Shown here one piece after another: positions 46,904 through 58,959 of a DNA stretch of 64,000 nt. Source of the stretch: Adiantum capillus-veneris. Taxonomy: Eukaryota; Streptophyta; Polypodiopsida; Polypodiales; Pteridaceae. Each line of letters starts with the position of its first letter. Within the stretch, counting starts at the first letter, position 1. The translations under genes were made by a program, and so were the position numbers. The stretch spans positions 90,961,842 to 91,025,841 of the forward strand of contig CM043953.1 in the NCBI GenBank assembly GCA_014529385.2. Direction: 5' to 3'. The notes beneath the pieces were generated by a model. It was not told where the DNA came from. It did not search any database and worked only from the letters and a program-made list of their open reading frames with translations.

Positions 46904-48330
46904 TGCTATTCACACCGATCTCGCAACCTCTCCAGGTTCTGCTAGATCTATTTGTTTTGCGTTTTCTGGGCCATCATAGGATTCATTAACTTTTTCCTCC
47001 CTAATTGTTTGAGTCGTCACTATCTTCCTGTCCTGGATGGTGAATTTTTGATAGTGGGAAGGGACATCTATATTTTCTATGTTGATGCTCTCTCCTTCTT
47101 CACTTTTTACCTTTGTGGTCCATACTTCCTTCATGGTTCTTTTGAATTCTTGGCATTTCTTTTTATGCTCAACCTTGGTCCATTTTGGTTCTCCAAACTC
47201 ATCCATCCGTGGTTCTTTTGGCCTCTTTTGTTTCTTTTCCTTTTTAGTCTTTTGAGCTTGCTTCCTCAAGCTCTTAATACCCTCCTTTTTTTTTTAATGG
47301 CCTGTGTTTTTGTGAACTGACCCAATATTTCTTCTTTTTATGCAATCTTTTGCCCTTACAAGCATCAGGAATTGTGTTTTACCTTTTACTTTTGGCATCG
47401 GATTTTCCTCTGGCCATGTTCAAGATCCTTTTCTTTGTGTCCCGTTGTTGTCGCTTGGGTTTTTGATTTGGAAAATCATAAAACTTGACATCCATTATGG
47501 TCCCTTCTTGATCACGTAGGTTGTCAGAGCATTCATCATCTGCATCTTCATCATACTTGAAATGTTTAGGAGAGTCGTAAGACAACTCTTCCTCTCTTTC
47601 CTTGTGCTGTGTTTCTATTTTGGGTTCATTTGAGGCTCGATTCTCACCCTCTTCCTCGACTACATTGACCATGTAATATGGGATCACGTCATAGCCATCC
47701 TTGTCACCGAACTTTGTTGTGGGGCCATCGGCCATTGCGCATACATCCAAGGTAGCCAAAATGTGTTCACATCCTAAAGGCTTTAGTTCTTCTTCTGGAA
47801 AGGGCTCTGGGATGTAGTCTTTGTCTTCTAGAACCCTTTCTAAGATACACTCCTCGCGCTTTAAGCTTCCACACTCTAAAGCTCCGCACATCCATAATTG
47901 CTTGGACTTACCTAACCATGCTGGGAGTTCAGATCCTGCTAATGTAGCTGAATCAAGCTCCTCAACCGATGTTCTAGTTATATCCTTGTAACTATGGTAT
48001 TTTAGGTTTATCTTGGTTGTTGTTCCATGTTTCTCAGCTATATGTGGTCATAACTCCAGCCTTGGACCATTTTTAGCTGTCTCATGAATGGTCTTCCAAG
48101 TATGATGTCATAGTTGTTCTTCTTGCCAACATGGTCCCTTGGGTTGTTGAGATGCTTTTTGAGCAGCTCTTTGCTGATATGCATGTCTTGATCCCACTAA
48201 TCTCCCATTTTCTATAAATAGCAATGTGCGTTCATCTAAGTTGTATCTATCTTCTCCTGTAACATGGGCCCTCTCATGTAGCATGGGCAGTAGTTGGTGG
48301 TCCAACTGATCCAATCATGCTCCATGGTTA
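46904..48330 (-). pseudogene. Element 5 protease end and acidic pol linker
   Basis: NYDIILGRPFMRQL near 48110-48070 marks the C-terminal part of a retropepsin; I could not find its active-site triad upstream. A 170-residue acidic stretch (47891-47379: PEPFPEEELKPLGCEH, KHFKYDEDADDECSDN) ends in a basic tail (KPKRQQRDTKKR). A Lys-rich linker then leads to RT (47269-46910). This arrangement resembles the PR to RT spacer of element 3. Confidence 0.65.
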
Positions 48331-50603
48331 TGACGCTTTCGGCTCTTCAAGTGGATAGTATCTTGTTTTGGTCATATATCCACTGGGCTCCTCATAACAT
48401 GCTGGGATTGGCACTAAGGCTTGTTCCTCAGGCTCTTCTACCATTGGTGCATATCTGAATCCTACATGTCTCGTTCTTGGTAGAGGGGGTTGTTGTCCTA
48501 AGATAGGTTGTGGTCTTTCAACTCCTACTGGATCCGGAAGAATTGTTGTTGTGTATCTTGGCATTGGTGGGGCTTGAGCTTGTCCTAAGATAGGTTGTGG
48601 TCTTTCAACTCCTACTGGATCTGGAAGAATTGTTGTTGTGTATCTTGGCATTGGTGGGGCTTGAGCTTGTGCTACTTGGGCTTGTGGGACATACTGGTGT
48701 TCCTTTACATATCCCTTGTTGTAATTGCAAACCTTTGTGGCATGATTTTTCCACTTCTTTTCTATTGCACACCACTTAGGTTGCTTAACCTATGGCTTAG
48801 CAAACGGATTGATCCTCTTGAGTACCACTTCTATGATCCATTCTTGATTTATCAGGATTTGGATTTTTGTACTGACTTGGCCAATTTTGATCCACTATGC
48901 TATGATGAGGAATCATCGTCTAAATGCTTGTATTCTCTTCCTTGTAAAAAACACAATTATCTACCAAGTATAGAGATTCTTTCATCAACTCATTTCGTGT
49001 AGGGCTCTTTTTCACGTGAAGGTCTATCTGGAGATCTGTGTTCCTCAGTCCTTGGATAAAAATGAGCATTAACCTTGATTAGGTTGGCAGTTCTTCTTCT
49101 AGATAGAAGGTAATGCTGCTTTTCGTACGGATCCTCCTCCTTTCTGCTTGAATTTGTGGATTTGCGAGACGGTGAGAGAATTCCTTGATAAATTCATCAA
49201 ACACCTGCTCCATTGACTAAAAATCCTTACGTTCTACAGAATCAAACTAGGTGGCATCCTCCTCCTCAAGGGTTAGTCCAAATCTTATGAATTGCACTGG
49301 AACGTCTAGGACCTCCTCAACTTTAACGATGTGCACAAATGCTACCACGTGATCCCTTAGATCTCTATTTTTGAAATATTTCTTGTTCACTCACTTCTTG
49401 ACTTGAGATGATCTCATCCTACGGTGATCCATTAATCTAAGCATAGGGTCCCCCAATCCTCCTCTACGAGCTATTTTCTGCTAGGATATGATACATGTTC
49501 GTCTCCTAGGGGTCCTAATCCATAATTCCTAGTTGGTTTGACTGGTGGTCATTCCTATGCTTGGACCTTTTCTTCTTGTTCTTGTTCTTGTTCTCGTTCT
49601 TGTTCTCGTTCTTGATGTAGTGCTTCAATCCTGGTTGGATTGGACGTTCTTGTTCTACTCTCATCTTGGTACTACTGATGGACTGGTGGTATTGGTGGTG
49701 CTCCTAGGCCTTACATGGCTTGATAACCACCTCTGTTTGTGTTTTGTTTGGTACTATATACTATTCGAGCCATGCTTGAAATGATATTGATGTGGTTTGT
49801 TGGTCTTGAGGATTGGCAATGGTTGTCTATTCGTATGTGATGTGGTGTCATAGTCATCTAAAAAGAGATATGTGGATTTGCTAGGGGTTTGTATGGGGTT
49901 TTTCTGCTCTTCAAAATCTTGTGCTAATAACTTTGGTGTTATCACTCTTCCTACATCCCCTGGGTGGATTGGCTTGTATTCTCGTTCGTACTTATCGAAA
50001 AAAATGTTATGGGTTCCTGTTGCAGAGTCATGAAAACAAGTACAAGACTTTGTCTTTGCTTAATTCATTCACATGGGGTTCCAAGCAACGGTAATAAGAG
50101 ATGAATCTCGCATCCCCGTGCTTGTAAATCTCAATATTGTCACTCTCTTGTCATGAATGTAAAAGGCTCTAGGAAGATTAAGTTAAGGAGCCAGTTCTTG
50201 GGTCTCCATAACCATCATGGAATCTATCAACATCATCCTTTACTAGGATTACTTCTAATCCTCTAGCAGGCTTTTCCTCAATAGAGATGCATTACTGTCC
50301 TCGAACATTTGCATATACTAGGGCTCCATGGCCGTTTGTTCCCTTTAGGAAGATTGTCGTGTATATTGGTGTGTTTAAGGGTTTTTGGGAGGTGTGATCT
50401 ATCTTGGCTTGGTTTACACTCTCTTCAGTTGACACTAGACTCCCTTGGTCCATCGTTCTCTTAGAAGATACTTTCCCAATCTCAAATACATGAAAAAAGC
50501 CAGACACACTCTTGCAAAATCCCAACCTCTTACCTGTGAGGTCAGCTTGCTCCTTGTGCAGCCTTGCTCTTGGTACCTTAGATACCTTTATACAAAAGAT
50601 CAA
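48331..50603 (-). pseudogene. Element 5 gag and pre-gag ORF, degraded
   Basis: Gag-like capsid residues lie in broken frames near 49430-49150 (KYFKNRDLRDHVVAFVHIVK, MEQVFDEFIKEFSHRLANPQ). A proline-rich stretch with an in-frame 29-residue duplication (PRYTTTILPDPVGVERPQ) lies near 48660-48490. Upstream, 50603-50292 is an open stretch (MIFCIKVSKVPRARLHKEQ) I do not recognise. A GTTCTT hexamer run at about 49571-49614 encodes Asn-Glu/Lys repeats. I did not find a CCHC knuckle. Confidence 0.55.
48496..48669. repeat. 87-bp tandem duplication in element 5 gag
   Basis: TCCTAAGATAGGTTGTGG... occurs at 48496-48582 and 48583-48669 with about one difference. It keeps the reading frame, adding 29 residues. 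Confidence 0.92.
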
Positions 50604-50759
50604 GCACTTTGCCTCTTGGCCTTTTGAGTGATTAGTCCAAATTTCTCTTTGGAATCTTTACTGCAAATTTTTGAAGCCTAGGTCAAGAATTTGATGATTC
50701 AAAGCCTAATCTCTTTGAGGGTGATTTTGGAGTTTGTTTGATTCAACTAAGGTATTTTT

Positions 50760-51480
50760 GGAACCCTGGCAAGATGGCCTATAGGCTGGTAGAGTCAAAT
50801 TTGCAAGCTGAGCCAGATGGCAGCTACTGTGATAGTTGATATTGGTGGAATTTTTGAGCCTGGTCAATTTTTGCTGGTTGGTCTTCACCTGGTGAGTCTT
50901 TTGACATCCTTTATGAAGTGTTTTGACACTTTTGATGCCTATTGGGTCAATTATCAGAGGTTGTCCTTGGATTTTTAGTTTTTGGGTGATTAGAGGGGCT
51001 TTCAATGGTCCAAATAGGTCAAGGAAGGTGTATTTGGGATCCTTGCATTGCTAGGAATCAAATGATACCAACTTGGTTCCGTTTTGGTACAAGTGGCAAC
51101 TACCACATTAGCTGGCTTTTGTGAAATTTTGGACTTCTGAAACTTCCAGTGGTTTCCCAATCACATGTATAGTCTTTTGCACCTTTGTGTCTCTTGCAAT
51201 TTTAATTTTGACCTGTCAAAGTCAAGTTAACTCCCCAGGCTTGGTCACTTAAGAAATCTTGGCTAGTTTTTTTGAGCCTTTTTTACTTGTGGAAGGTGGA
51301 TTTGGCAAGTATGGAATCCAAGGATCTTGCTAGTATGCCCTAGCTGTGGAAAATTGACAAGTGGCAGTAACCACAATAGCTGCCACTGGGGTCTGATTTT
51401 AGCCTGGTCACTTCTTGTGGTTTCCTTATCTTTGGGGCTTCCCAATGACACCTTGCATGACTTAAAATGATCACTTTTTG
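50760..51480 (-). repeat. Leader repeat array of element 5
   Basis: Three diverged units with cores GATGGCAGCTACTGTGATAG (50816), GTGGCAACTACCAC (51093) and GTGGCAGTAACCACAATAG (51361), spaced about 276 and 268 bp. The third core can pair GTGGCAG with CTGCCAC (51380-51386) across 12 bases. The sequence after the core (CTGGGGTCTG, GGTTTCC, CTTTGGGGCTTC) recurs at 44843-44940. Confidence 0.72.
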
Positions 51481-52139
51481 GCCTCTATCCAAAGTTTCAA
51501 GTCCGACTTGACCACTTTTTGCAAAATCTGCTCTAACTCACAACAGCTGATGACTCAAAATTTAACCACAATTTCCAGATATGCTCTACTAGAGTGCATG
51601 CAAGAATTCCTCAAATCACACACTCCGTATTCAAGTTATGTATACTTCTTGCTTATTCAGTCACTTTTCCCATCAAAGGTCACAATATGGTATTTAAAAG
51701 CAACTTTGGCTCGTCCAAGCAACACCAAAATGTAATGTTAACCTAACTTCTACTCCTACAACTAATCTAATCAACAAAACTTACAAAATATAAAACAAAA
51801 TGAAGTAAAAAGAAGTGATAGTGGGATAGATGACAGAGGAATTTTTGAATCTGGACCCTACTTACCACAACCACCTACCAAACACAATCTACAACAAGAC
51901 TCAAAGCGGAGACTCAATGCACAATGCACTAAAACCAACAACTAAGGTCGTCCTAACCTACAAGGTAACCGAAAGAGAGTACACGGCTCTTCAGTCTACC
52001 TGAGAAATCAGCAAGCCTCATTGATTCTCCTACCTAAAGATAAATGTAATGAACTTTAACACTTGGGCACTGGGTAAATAAAAACCTCACCACGACCTCT
52101 TCGCTAGTGTAAGTCCCACATCCTTGGCAATGACGCCAA
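51481..52139 (-). other. Element 5 leader start and tRNA-Asp-type primer site
   Basis: The primer site is at 52121-52139: plus strand TCCTTGGCAATGACGCCA agrees at about 14 of 18 positions with the 3' end of tRNA-Asp and abuts the LTR. The rest of the stretch is non-coding and shows nothing else. Confidence 0.7.
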
Positions 52140-53078
52140 TGTTGGTGGATCTCCGCAATTAGATGATGTATCCTAGCGAGAACTCAAACCAACATAAATA
52201 TAATAATCCAAGGATGTAGCCAACCCGATCAGTGCATGGAAAAGTCAAATGCAATGCCCAAATAGCAAAGCACTGAGGAGAGGTGTCACTCTCAAGCAAG
52301 TAAGCAACTAAGTGGAAAATGCCTAAGTCTCCCGTGCGGTCTAACTAACACTCAAATGGTTGTGGAGGGGTCGAATGAACTCTAAATGACATGAAACTTG
52401 AGATTGGGGGTCTCTAAGTTGTAGGCAATAGGTTTCCAACATCAAAACCTGAAAAATTCATAGTCGGGTAGGTGAGCAACCGCAATTGTCGCCACCTCTC
52501 AACTACACCAAAAATGACGAATGAGGGGTCGTTTGGCTCCTCTTAAGGCCTACTTATCTCTGTCCATGCTTAGTTTCACTTAAAGCACCATTAACAACAC
52601 AAAACAATCACTTAAACACACTAGGTGACCTAAAGCTAAAACCGCTCATTGCATCACACACACACACACACTCTCAACATAGCACATTGTACATGATGCC
52701 AAGAGAATGAGGAAGCAACACATGAAGTTTCATTAGCAATGCTTACCCATACAAAGAGTAGTGAGTGTGCTAGCATAGGCGTAATCTTCACTTGGTGTGC
52801 TCCAAAGTAAAAACACAACCCTTTTATAATTACAAATTTTGGCTTATATACCTAAGGTATAAAATTAGGCTTTTTTTGGCTAGAAAGGGATAGTTACTTT
52901 AAAATTTTGATGGGCTCTAGCATCTAACCTCTTCATTAAGTACAAAATGGTTTGGAAATAATCAGACTCTTTTGAATTCAGGATTTACAATGTCGGCTTA
53001 GGCGGAAAATAAGTGAGTGCGAGAAAAAGTTTTGCTAGCCCATCTGGATCAGCGTGATTGGACTCCTTTGCTTCAACA
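52140..53078 (-). repeat. 5' LTR of element 5
   Basis: 939 bp, TGTTGGTGG to CTTCAACA, matching 36603-37216 plus 40147-40551. It shows the uninterrupted state of the site where element 6 inserted. CTCAT follows at 53079-53083. Confidence 0.9.
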
Positions 53079-53177
53079 CTCATCCTCGTCAATTTCACTC
53101 TTGTTATCTTCACTTTCTATGCTAGTGCTCAAACTTTCACATTTATCTATTGTGTGTCATCTTCTTTGCAGGCACGG

Positions 53178-53235
53178 TCATATGTGTTGAGGATAGGTGA
53201 CATTTGTCATACGTGTTGAGGATAGGTGACATTTG
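53178..53235. repeat. 29-bp tandem duplication
   Basis: TCATATGTGTTGAGGATAGG... at 53178-53206 is repeated at 53207-53235 with one difference. The surrounding sequence (53084-53800) carries minus-strand open stretches without recognisable domains, probably the 3' part of gypsy G. Confidence 0.9.
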
Positions 53236-53819
53236 TCTTGTACCAATTGTGTTGACAACTGATGAGGCTCACCATCGAGAGGCACAATTCTTGGGCTTTC
53301 ATTTGCTGTTAGCTCCTTTAAGATCAAAAGAGTATGGGGAACGGGTTGTGCCTGCACCCAATCAATCAACATATACTCTACCAGTCCTTTGTGCTCCAAC
53401 CAGACCTCATTGCCTCCGTCATCTGATGATTTATGGGGGTAAGAGTCTTCATGCTCACAGAACCCATAGCTGGTGCCATCGAGTAGTTGTATGCAAAGAG
53501 CTCAAGAAATTTCACAGAGAATGCAGTGAAATGTGCGAGGCTGTGTGATAAGCAGAATTGCATAGAGAAAATTAAAATGCATGCACAAGACACACAAAGG
53601 TGAATGGCAAGTAAAAGTGGGTCCAAAGAATTCTCCACACTTATATAGAATCTCTTTTGCATGTCGGGCACCACGTACCATGCATTGATTCTTGGGTTCA
53701 CATGTGTGAAAATTAATAAACTGCCAACCCTTGTCACAATTACCCTACTCATTACTAAGTCTTGCTCATGATGCCTCAGATTCCTCGCATAAGACTTATT
53801 GCCACGTTCAAAGTCATAT

Positions 53820-55020
53820 GCTAGCATTATTACCGGGATAAGCAGGATCAAACCAGCTCTTCAATCTTTTTCTCATGATTACAAGGTACTGTCCCAAGGT
53901 AGTGCCATAATTTAAATCCATTAACTGGACTTGGAACTTCCGCAAGAAAACTGCATTTACACCGGCACTTCCTTAAACATGGTATGGTCCTGTCCACCGC
54001 AATTTAGCTTTTTTTAAATGTTTCCCTTGTTGAGAACTAAACATCAACACCAAATCCCCTTTCTTAAAAGTCTTAAACCGCATTACTTTATCTATATGTT
54101 TCTTTTTCCTACTCTTTTGCATCAACATAAGACTGATATACCTCTTCCAACTATAGCAACCAATTTATTTGTTAGACAACTAAATTCTTTGGTAACAATC
54201 TCTCCGACACCACAATGCGCATGCCAAGCACCACAAATTCCAATGGGGAAATGGCTTCTATTTTGACCGCTAACTTAAACGGAGTAAACCCCGTAGCAAT
54301 TTTAAATGAAGTGCGGTATGGCCTAAGTGCCATAGGGAGTTTCAAATCCCAATCATCTCTTTTCTCAATTGTTAACTTGGGCAACATCTGTATAATATCC
54401 TTATTGCTACTTTTTGCCAAGCTATTTTCTTGCGGATAATAAGGAATACTCTTTTTATGAACGACCTCGAAGGTCCACAGAAACTCTCTTATTACTTTAT
54501 TCAAAAAATGCGTACCCCAATCGCTAACCAGTTCCACTGGTAGACCAAATCATGGAAACACACCCTAACAAAGACATTTTGCACCTGAAAGCGCATTATC
54601 TTCTTTTAATGCCCAAGCTTCAACCCACTTTGTACAATAATCCATACAAGTAAGAATGTATCTACATTGAGATTGTTTTACTGCCGATTTGATTGGACCT
54701 ATAAAATCCAAACCCCACTTTTGGAACGGTTCAAGGGGTAGAATCGGATTAAGAGGCAATCCGTCTTTATTCACTAGATGTCCAACCCTTTAGTAGATGT
54801 TGCATTGAGCTATGAACCTCATTGCATCCACATGAACTATAGGCCACCAAAGCCCGACTTGAAACTCCTTCTTTGCAGTTGGGTGAGATAGATGACCACC
54901 AACAACACCTTCATGAGCTTCCTTGAGTAATTTCTTGTTGTTCTGGTCCTGGAACACACTGCAACAATACTCCCCAAATATCTTTGCAATAAAGCTGATC
55001 GAATAGAATTTCAAACCTGT
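53820..55020 (-). pseudogene. Gypsy G integrase
   Basis: Starts in the RNase H to integrase linker (KFYSISFIAKIFGEYC), then the HHCC zinc region (KEAHEGVVGGHLS, RFIAQCNIY, second Cys pair degraded), then the core: KWGLDFIGPIKS (first Asp), LVSDWGTHFLNKVI (second Asp), PYYPQENSLAKSSNKD (catalytic Glu replaced by Lys), LPMALRPYRTSFKIATGF. The C-terminal domain lies in shifted frames (GSAGVNAVFLRKFQ), ending near 53820. The RNase H end of what looks like the same gene is at 63667-64000. Confidence 0.82.
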
Positions 55021-55021
55021 T

Positions 55022-56901
55022 AAGTGGCCATAGACAACATAGAAGTGATCCGTTCTTAGATAGTTCTATTCATCCTTTCTGCCACACCATTCTAAGGGGG
55101 TGTGTAAGGCCGTGTGAACTATCTTCTAATGCCTCATTTACTACAGGTTTCCTTGAACTCAAAGGAGATATACTTGCCTCTATTTTTAGTTCACAAAGCT
55201 TTAAGCTTTCTATGCAATTGGTTTTCTCCATTGCTAAGAACTCTTAAAAGACACTAAATACTTCGCTCTTCAGCTTCAAGTGATAAACTGACACCTCCTA
55301 AAGAGTCATCTATGAATGTCAGGAAGTATGGGTGCTCCCCTAGAGACTTAACATGGTCCACATAAGTCGCTATGGTGAACAAGATATAGAGGGATTTCTA
55401 AATCCTTGTCTAAAGGTGTTGATGTCAACCTACTCTGTTTTCCATAAATGTAAATCTCACATAAACAAAAGTCACAGTTATCTAACATGGGGAGATAACC
55501 AAAATGCTATAGTACTTCATTCCTTTTTGAGTCATATGTCCCAGCCGTCGGCTATGCCACAACTCTATAGACGGTAGCTCGTCTACACACATAGAATTCC
55601 TTTTCACTAAAGAGACATAGAGTGAATTCACTGAGCCAAACTTCTCGCCTTTAAGCATGACTAGGTTTCCTTTCTTGATCATCCAAGAACCATGTGAAAA
55701 ATAGTAGTGTAGCCCAAATCGTTAATTGCCCTATAAACATCAAACTCTTTGTCAATTTGGGTACATGTGTGACACTCTATAGCATAAACTCGGTGCCATT
55801 ATGCATACAAAGTTTTTTGGTCCCAATACTGCATATATCCAGCTCATAAGAATTACCCAGCTTCATTGTACCATGTGTAGCAATGTATGTGGAGAAACAC
55901 TCCTTATGAGGAGTCACATGAAAGCTAGCACCTGAGTCCACTATCGAATTCTGGGCATGCACTCATCAAGAGCTAACAATGCATGAGGACTCAAATCTGA
56001 GGTGAAGATCAATGCATCTAATGTCTTCCTCATATCAAGAATAGTCTCAACAATTGAAAACTCAACAACAATAAGTTCTTCTACCTTCATGGTGCTCTTA
56101 GGTGTGTCAGACTTCACTTTTTCTTTTCCTTTTTCAAGATATAATGTACGAAAATCCTTATTCAAGTGTTTTTTTTAATGGTAATGATAATATTCAATGT
56201 TCTACATGTCTCTTTCATGACTCTTGCTACGAATGTTCTTGAAATTTTGAAAACGATCACCACTACGACCATGCTACCTTGTCTTGTCATGGCTGCCATA
56301 GCCATATACGCATCACCATGCCCACTTGCATCAAAAGACTGACGTCTAATCTCCTTGTCAGCAACATGCTAATAATGTCACTAAACGCTAGCTTCTCACA
56401 TGTGATGAGTTACTTATGGCTGTATTGAATGTATCCCATGATGATGACAATGAACATAGCAAGAAGATGACCTTCATCTCATCATCAAATTTTGGAACTT
56501 TGGAGGTAAGCTATGAAAAGACATCGTCGAACTCGTTCAAATGAGAGCTAACATTGCCGCCTTCTTTCATGTTCATGTGCATAAGTTTCTTCATGAGAAA
56601 GACCTTGTTCGAGGCACTTTTACCATCCCATGTTGCTCATAAATCACCCCATAAATCTTTGGCATTGGCCTTATCCATTATTGTGAAGTAAATGGATTCA
56701 CCAAGGTGTAGACAAATGATTGCCATATCAAGCTCATTCAAATCTTCTCGCTAATCATCAATGTATGCATTCTCTTTTTTGTCATGCAATGGCGCTATCA
56801 AACCCTTATTGATAAACACATTGTACATACGCTTCTCTAGATTGCAAAGTTTGTGCCATTAAGTAGTACTGATCCTTGTCCGAGGCACTACTAGCATTCA
56901 T
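55022..56901 (-). pseudogene. Copia C gag, protease and integrase first half
   Basis: Gag ATG at 56901 (MNASSASDKDQYYL), typical of copia gag; frames decay afterwards. A gag/protease linker is at 56165-55980 (MRKTLDALIFTSDLSPHALL). The protease is well preserved at 55962-55777 with IVDSGASFHVTPHKECFSTY. GAG-pre-integrase is at 55682-55482 (VNSLYVSLVKRNSMCVDE, LWHSRRLGHMTQKGM). The integrase core then decays: FLTFIDDSLGGVS, RTKNRGKYISFEFK, RPYTPP and NGVAERMNRTI, ending at ERITSMLSMAT (55030) where gypsy G begins. Confidence 0.8.
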
Positions 56902-58758
56902 ATTTCAAGAAAATGTGACCAAAAGACTTACTGAAATTTTTTTGGGAGAATTTTGACAGAGTTTGCACTATAATACGAGAAAAATCTCAAAAACAATATG
57001 AAGCGAAATCATTGTGTGAACAATCAAGTGTGCCAAGAATGCGTATGGATGACTTGTAGGAAAATATGGTAGAGTCTCCTTTGTTCAAGGAGCAAGATCT
57101 CAACCCAAAACAAATGTGAAACAACACATAAACAAAATCAAATGCTCTCAGAGCATGTAATGGCATAAAATGGTAGCATAAACGACTGACAGAGCACGAA
57201 TGACTGCCAACTTGGCATCAAAAGCACATATACCCATCTATATATAACCTACGGTAAGGCCATGAATGGGCATCTCTAGCAACCTAATCCATCTCACACT
57301 AGGTAACCCGGTCCCCCGTGCTCAACTTCAAAAAACCTCATGCAACAACCCCTCATAAAAGGTTATGCAGACTCAATGACTAGTCAGTCTCAGAATGGGC
57401 TCTTTCAGGACAAGCATCATACAATGGAAATATTCGCAACTCAACGTACATGTAACGGTAGTCACTATTAGTGTAGCAGCATCTGCACACAACAAGCGCT
57501 AAAAGAGTGCGAAAAGTCTGTACTGATACCTCTCCCTATAGGGAGTGAAAACCGCTCTCAATAGAGCTCAACAACACTAAAATCCATGCTACCATATGCA
57601 TAGTTACACGTAATCTCACACTGGAGTGGAAAAATGCATCAAAGCTATAGTAAAATGCCCTATAACTACTGTGTCAAACTACCCAATGAGACTGATGCAG
57701 ACAGTGCTCGCTAACGGGAACCAAATAGAGTTGAATTTTCCGTCCAAAAGTGGCTTGCAATAAGCTAAATTGATAGATGAAATTTCAGCTCAAAAGGACG
57801 ATTTGTACCAGCCCTATGTGAAAACCCAGCATCCATACATCAAATTGCCACCAAAACTTCGAAAAGAGGCTATTTTAGCCTACAAGACAGCCCCTTTCCT
57901 GATGTATCTTGCAGTCAATGTGTCCAAGAGACGATGGTATGGAAAATAATCACATCAAGCACTTTGTGTGCTATTTCAAATGCACCACAAGTTGGCATAC
58001 ATGCCGATGAAAAATCAATGACAATTTTTGTGGTCAAAATTGCCATCTTTGTTTATCAGCAAATAGAATCCTCCTCAACCACATACATCCAATCAATGAC
58101 CAACTCAAGTGTGCCATGAAAACCCCACCACAGGTGTATGCGCTCAGTCCCAAGATAGCTCGCTCACAACTCACCTCAAAAGTATCATCGCATATGGCTC
58201 ATAGCCTCACACCACTACATGCATAATCAAAAGCATTCAAAGAAAGAACCCAATTTGGGTCAATCAGAGCCCATACATTTAATGCATCTCGTCTTTTGCA
58301 ATCTTTGCTTCTCTTCCAAAGGTGATGTACAATGTATACGCATTTACTTTTTCATCTAGCCATTGCAAACATGAACGATCTTTTTCATATGTTCTGCTCC
58401 CTTGTTATGTATGGCCTTCTTGGTAGTGGAGTAGGGACAATATCTGGATAGATCCAAAATAAGGAAAAAAAGCTAGATTCTAGTTTGGGAGGATGGTTTT
58501 AGTGATTTCACCCAGTCAATTGCAAATGATGCAACATTAGCTGGTGTAACATGTGATCTTGATTCAAGAAATGAGAGTGTTGAGTAGTCCTACAGTAGCC
58601 AATTGTTGGTACTTGTCTAAAGTCAGGAGCTATTTGAGATGGCAAAAGAGTGTGGCCCCAATCTGTAGCTCGTATGTCATTTATGCAGCAGCTCCTACCG
58701 CAAACCTTAGGTTGTATGCCGTTTATGTAGCAACTCTTACCGCCATGCTCTGATACCA
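56902..58758 (-). other. Copia C leader with primer-binding site
   Basis: A 1.8-kb non-coding leader. The primer site at 58741-58758 (minus TGGTATCAGAGCATGGCG) is a perfect TGGTATCAGAGC of tRNA-iMet type. A 42-bp tandem duplication follows it directly (58660-58701 and 58702-58743, ending CTACCGC or CTTACCGC). At about 57290-57480 the leader resembles the element 3 leader. Confidence 0.7.
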
Positions 58759-58760
58759 CT

Positions 58761-58946
58761 TGAAGCGCGCACAGAGCGGGAGCGTGTATGGGTGCAAGCA
58801 AGGGAACGAGCTAGAGAGGATAGGAGGCACATATTTTGGTGGAGCTCTTGGTGAAAATTTCTCACCACTCCTTATTCTTCATTATATCTAAGAATAAGGT
58901 TAGTTATTAGTGATGGGCGACCGATCAGTTTGCCTAAACCCTAACA
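58761..58946 (-). repeat. 5' LTR of copia C
   Basis: 186 bp, TGAAGCGCGC to AAACCCTAACA. Similar to 61333-61526 (shared AGCTCTTGGTG and CACCACTCCTTATT). Followed by TGCAT. Confidence 0.8.
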
Positions 58947-58959
58947 TGCATGATCGGTA

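Noticed and set aside
50760-51480. CRISPR-like array
   Set aside because: The long, diverged units have no uniform short repeat and spacer pattern, and the sequence is a plant retroelement leader.
53378-53851. 157-residue minus-strand ORF
   Set aside because: Overlaps the end of the gypsy G integrase in another frame and has no domain; probably chance or 3' untranslated sequence.
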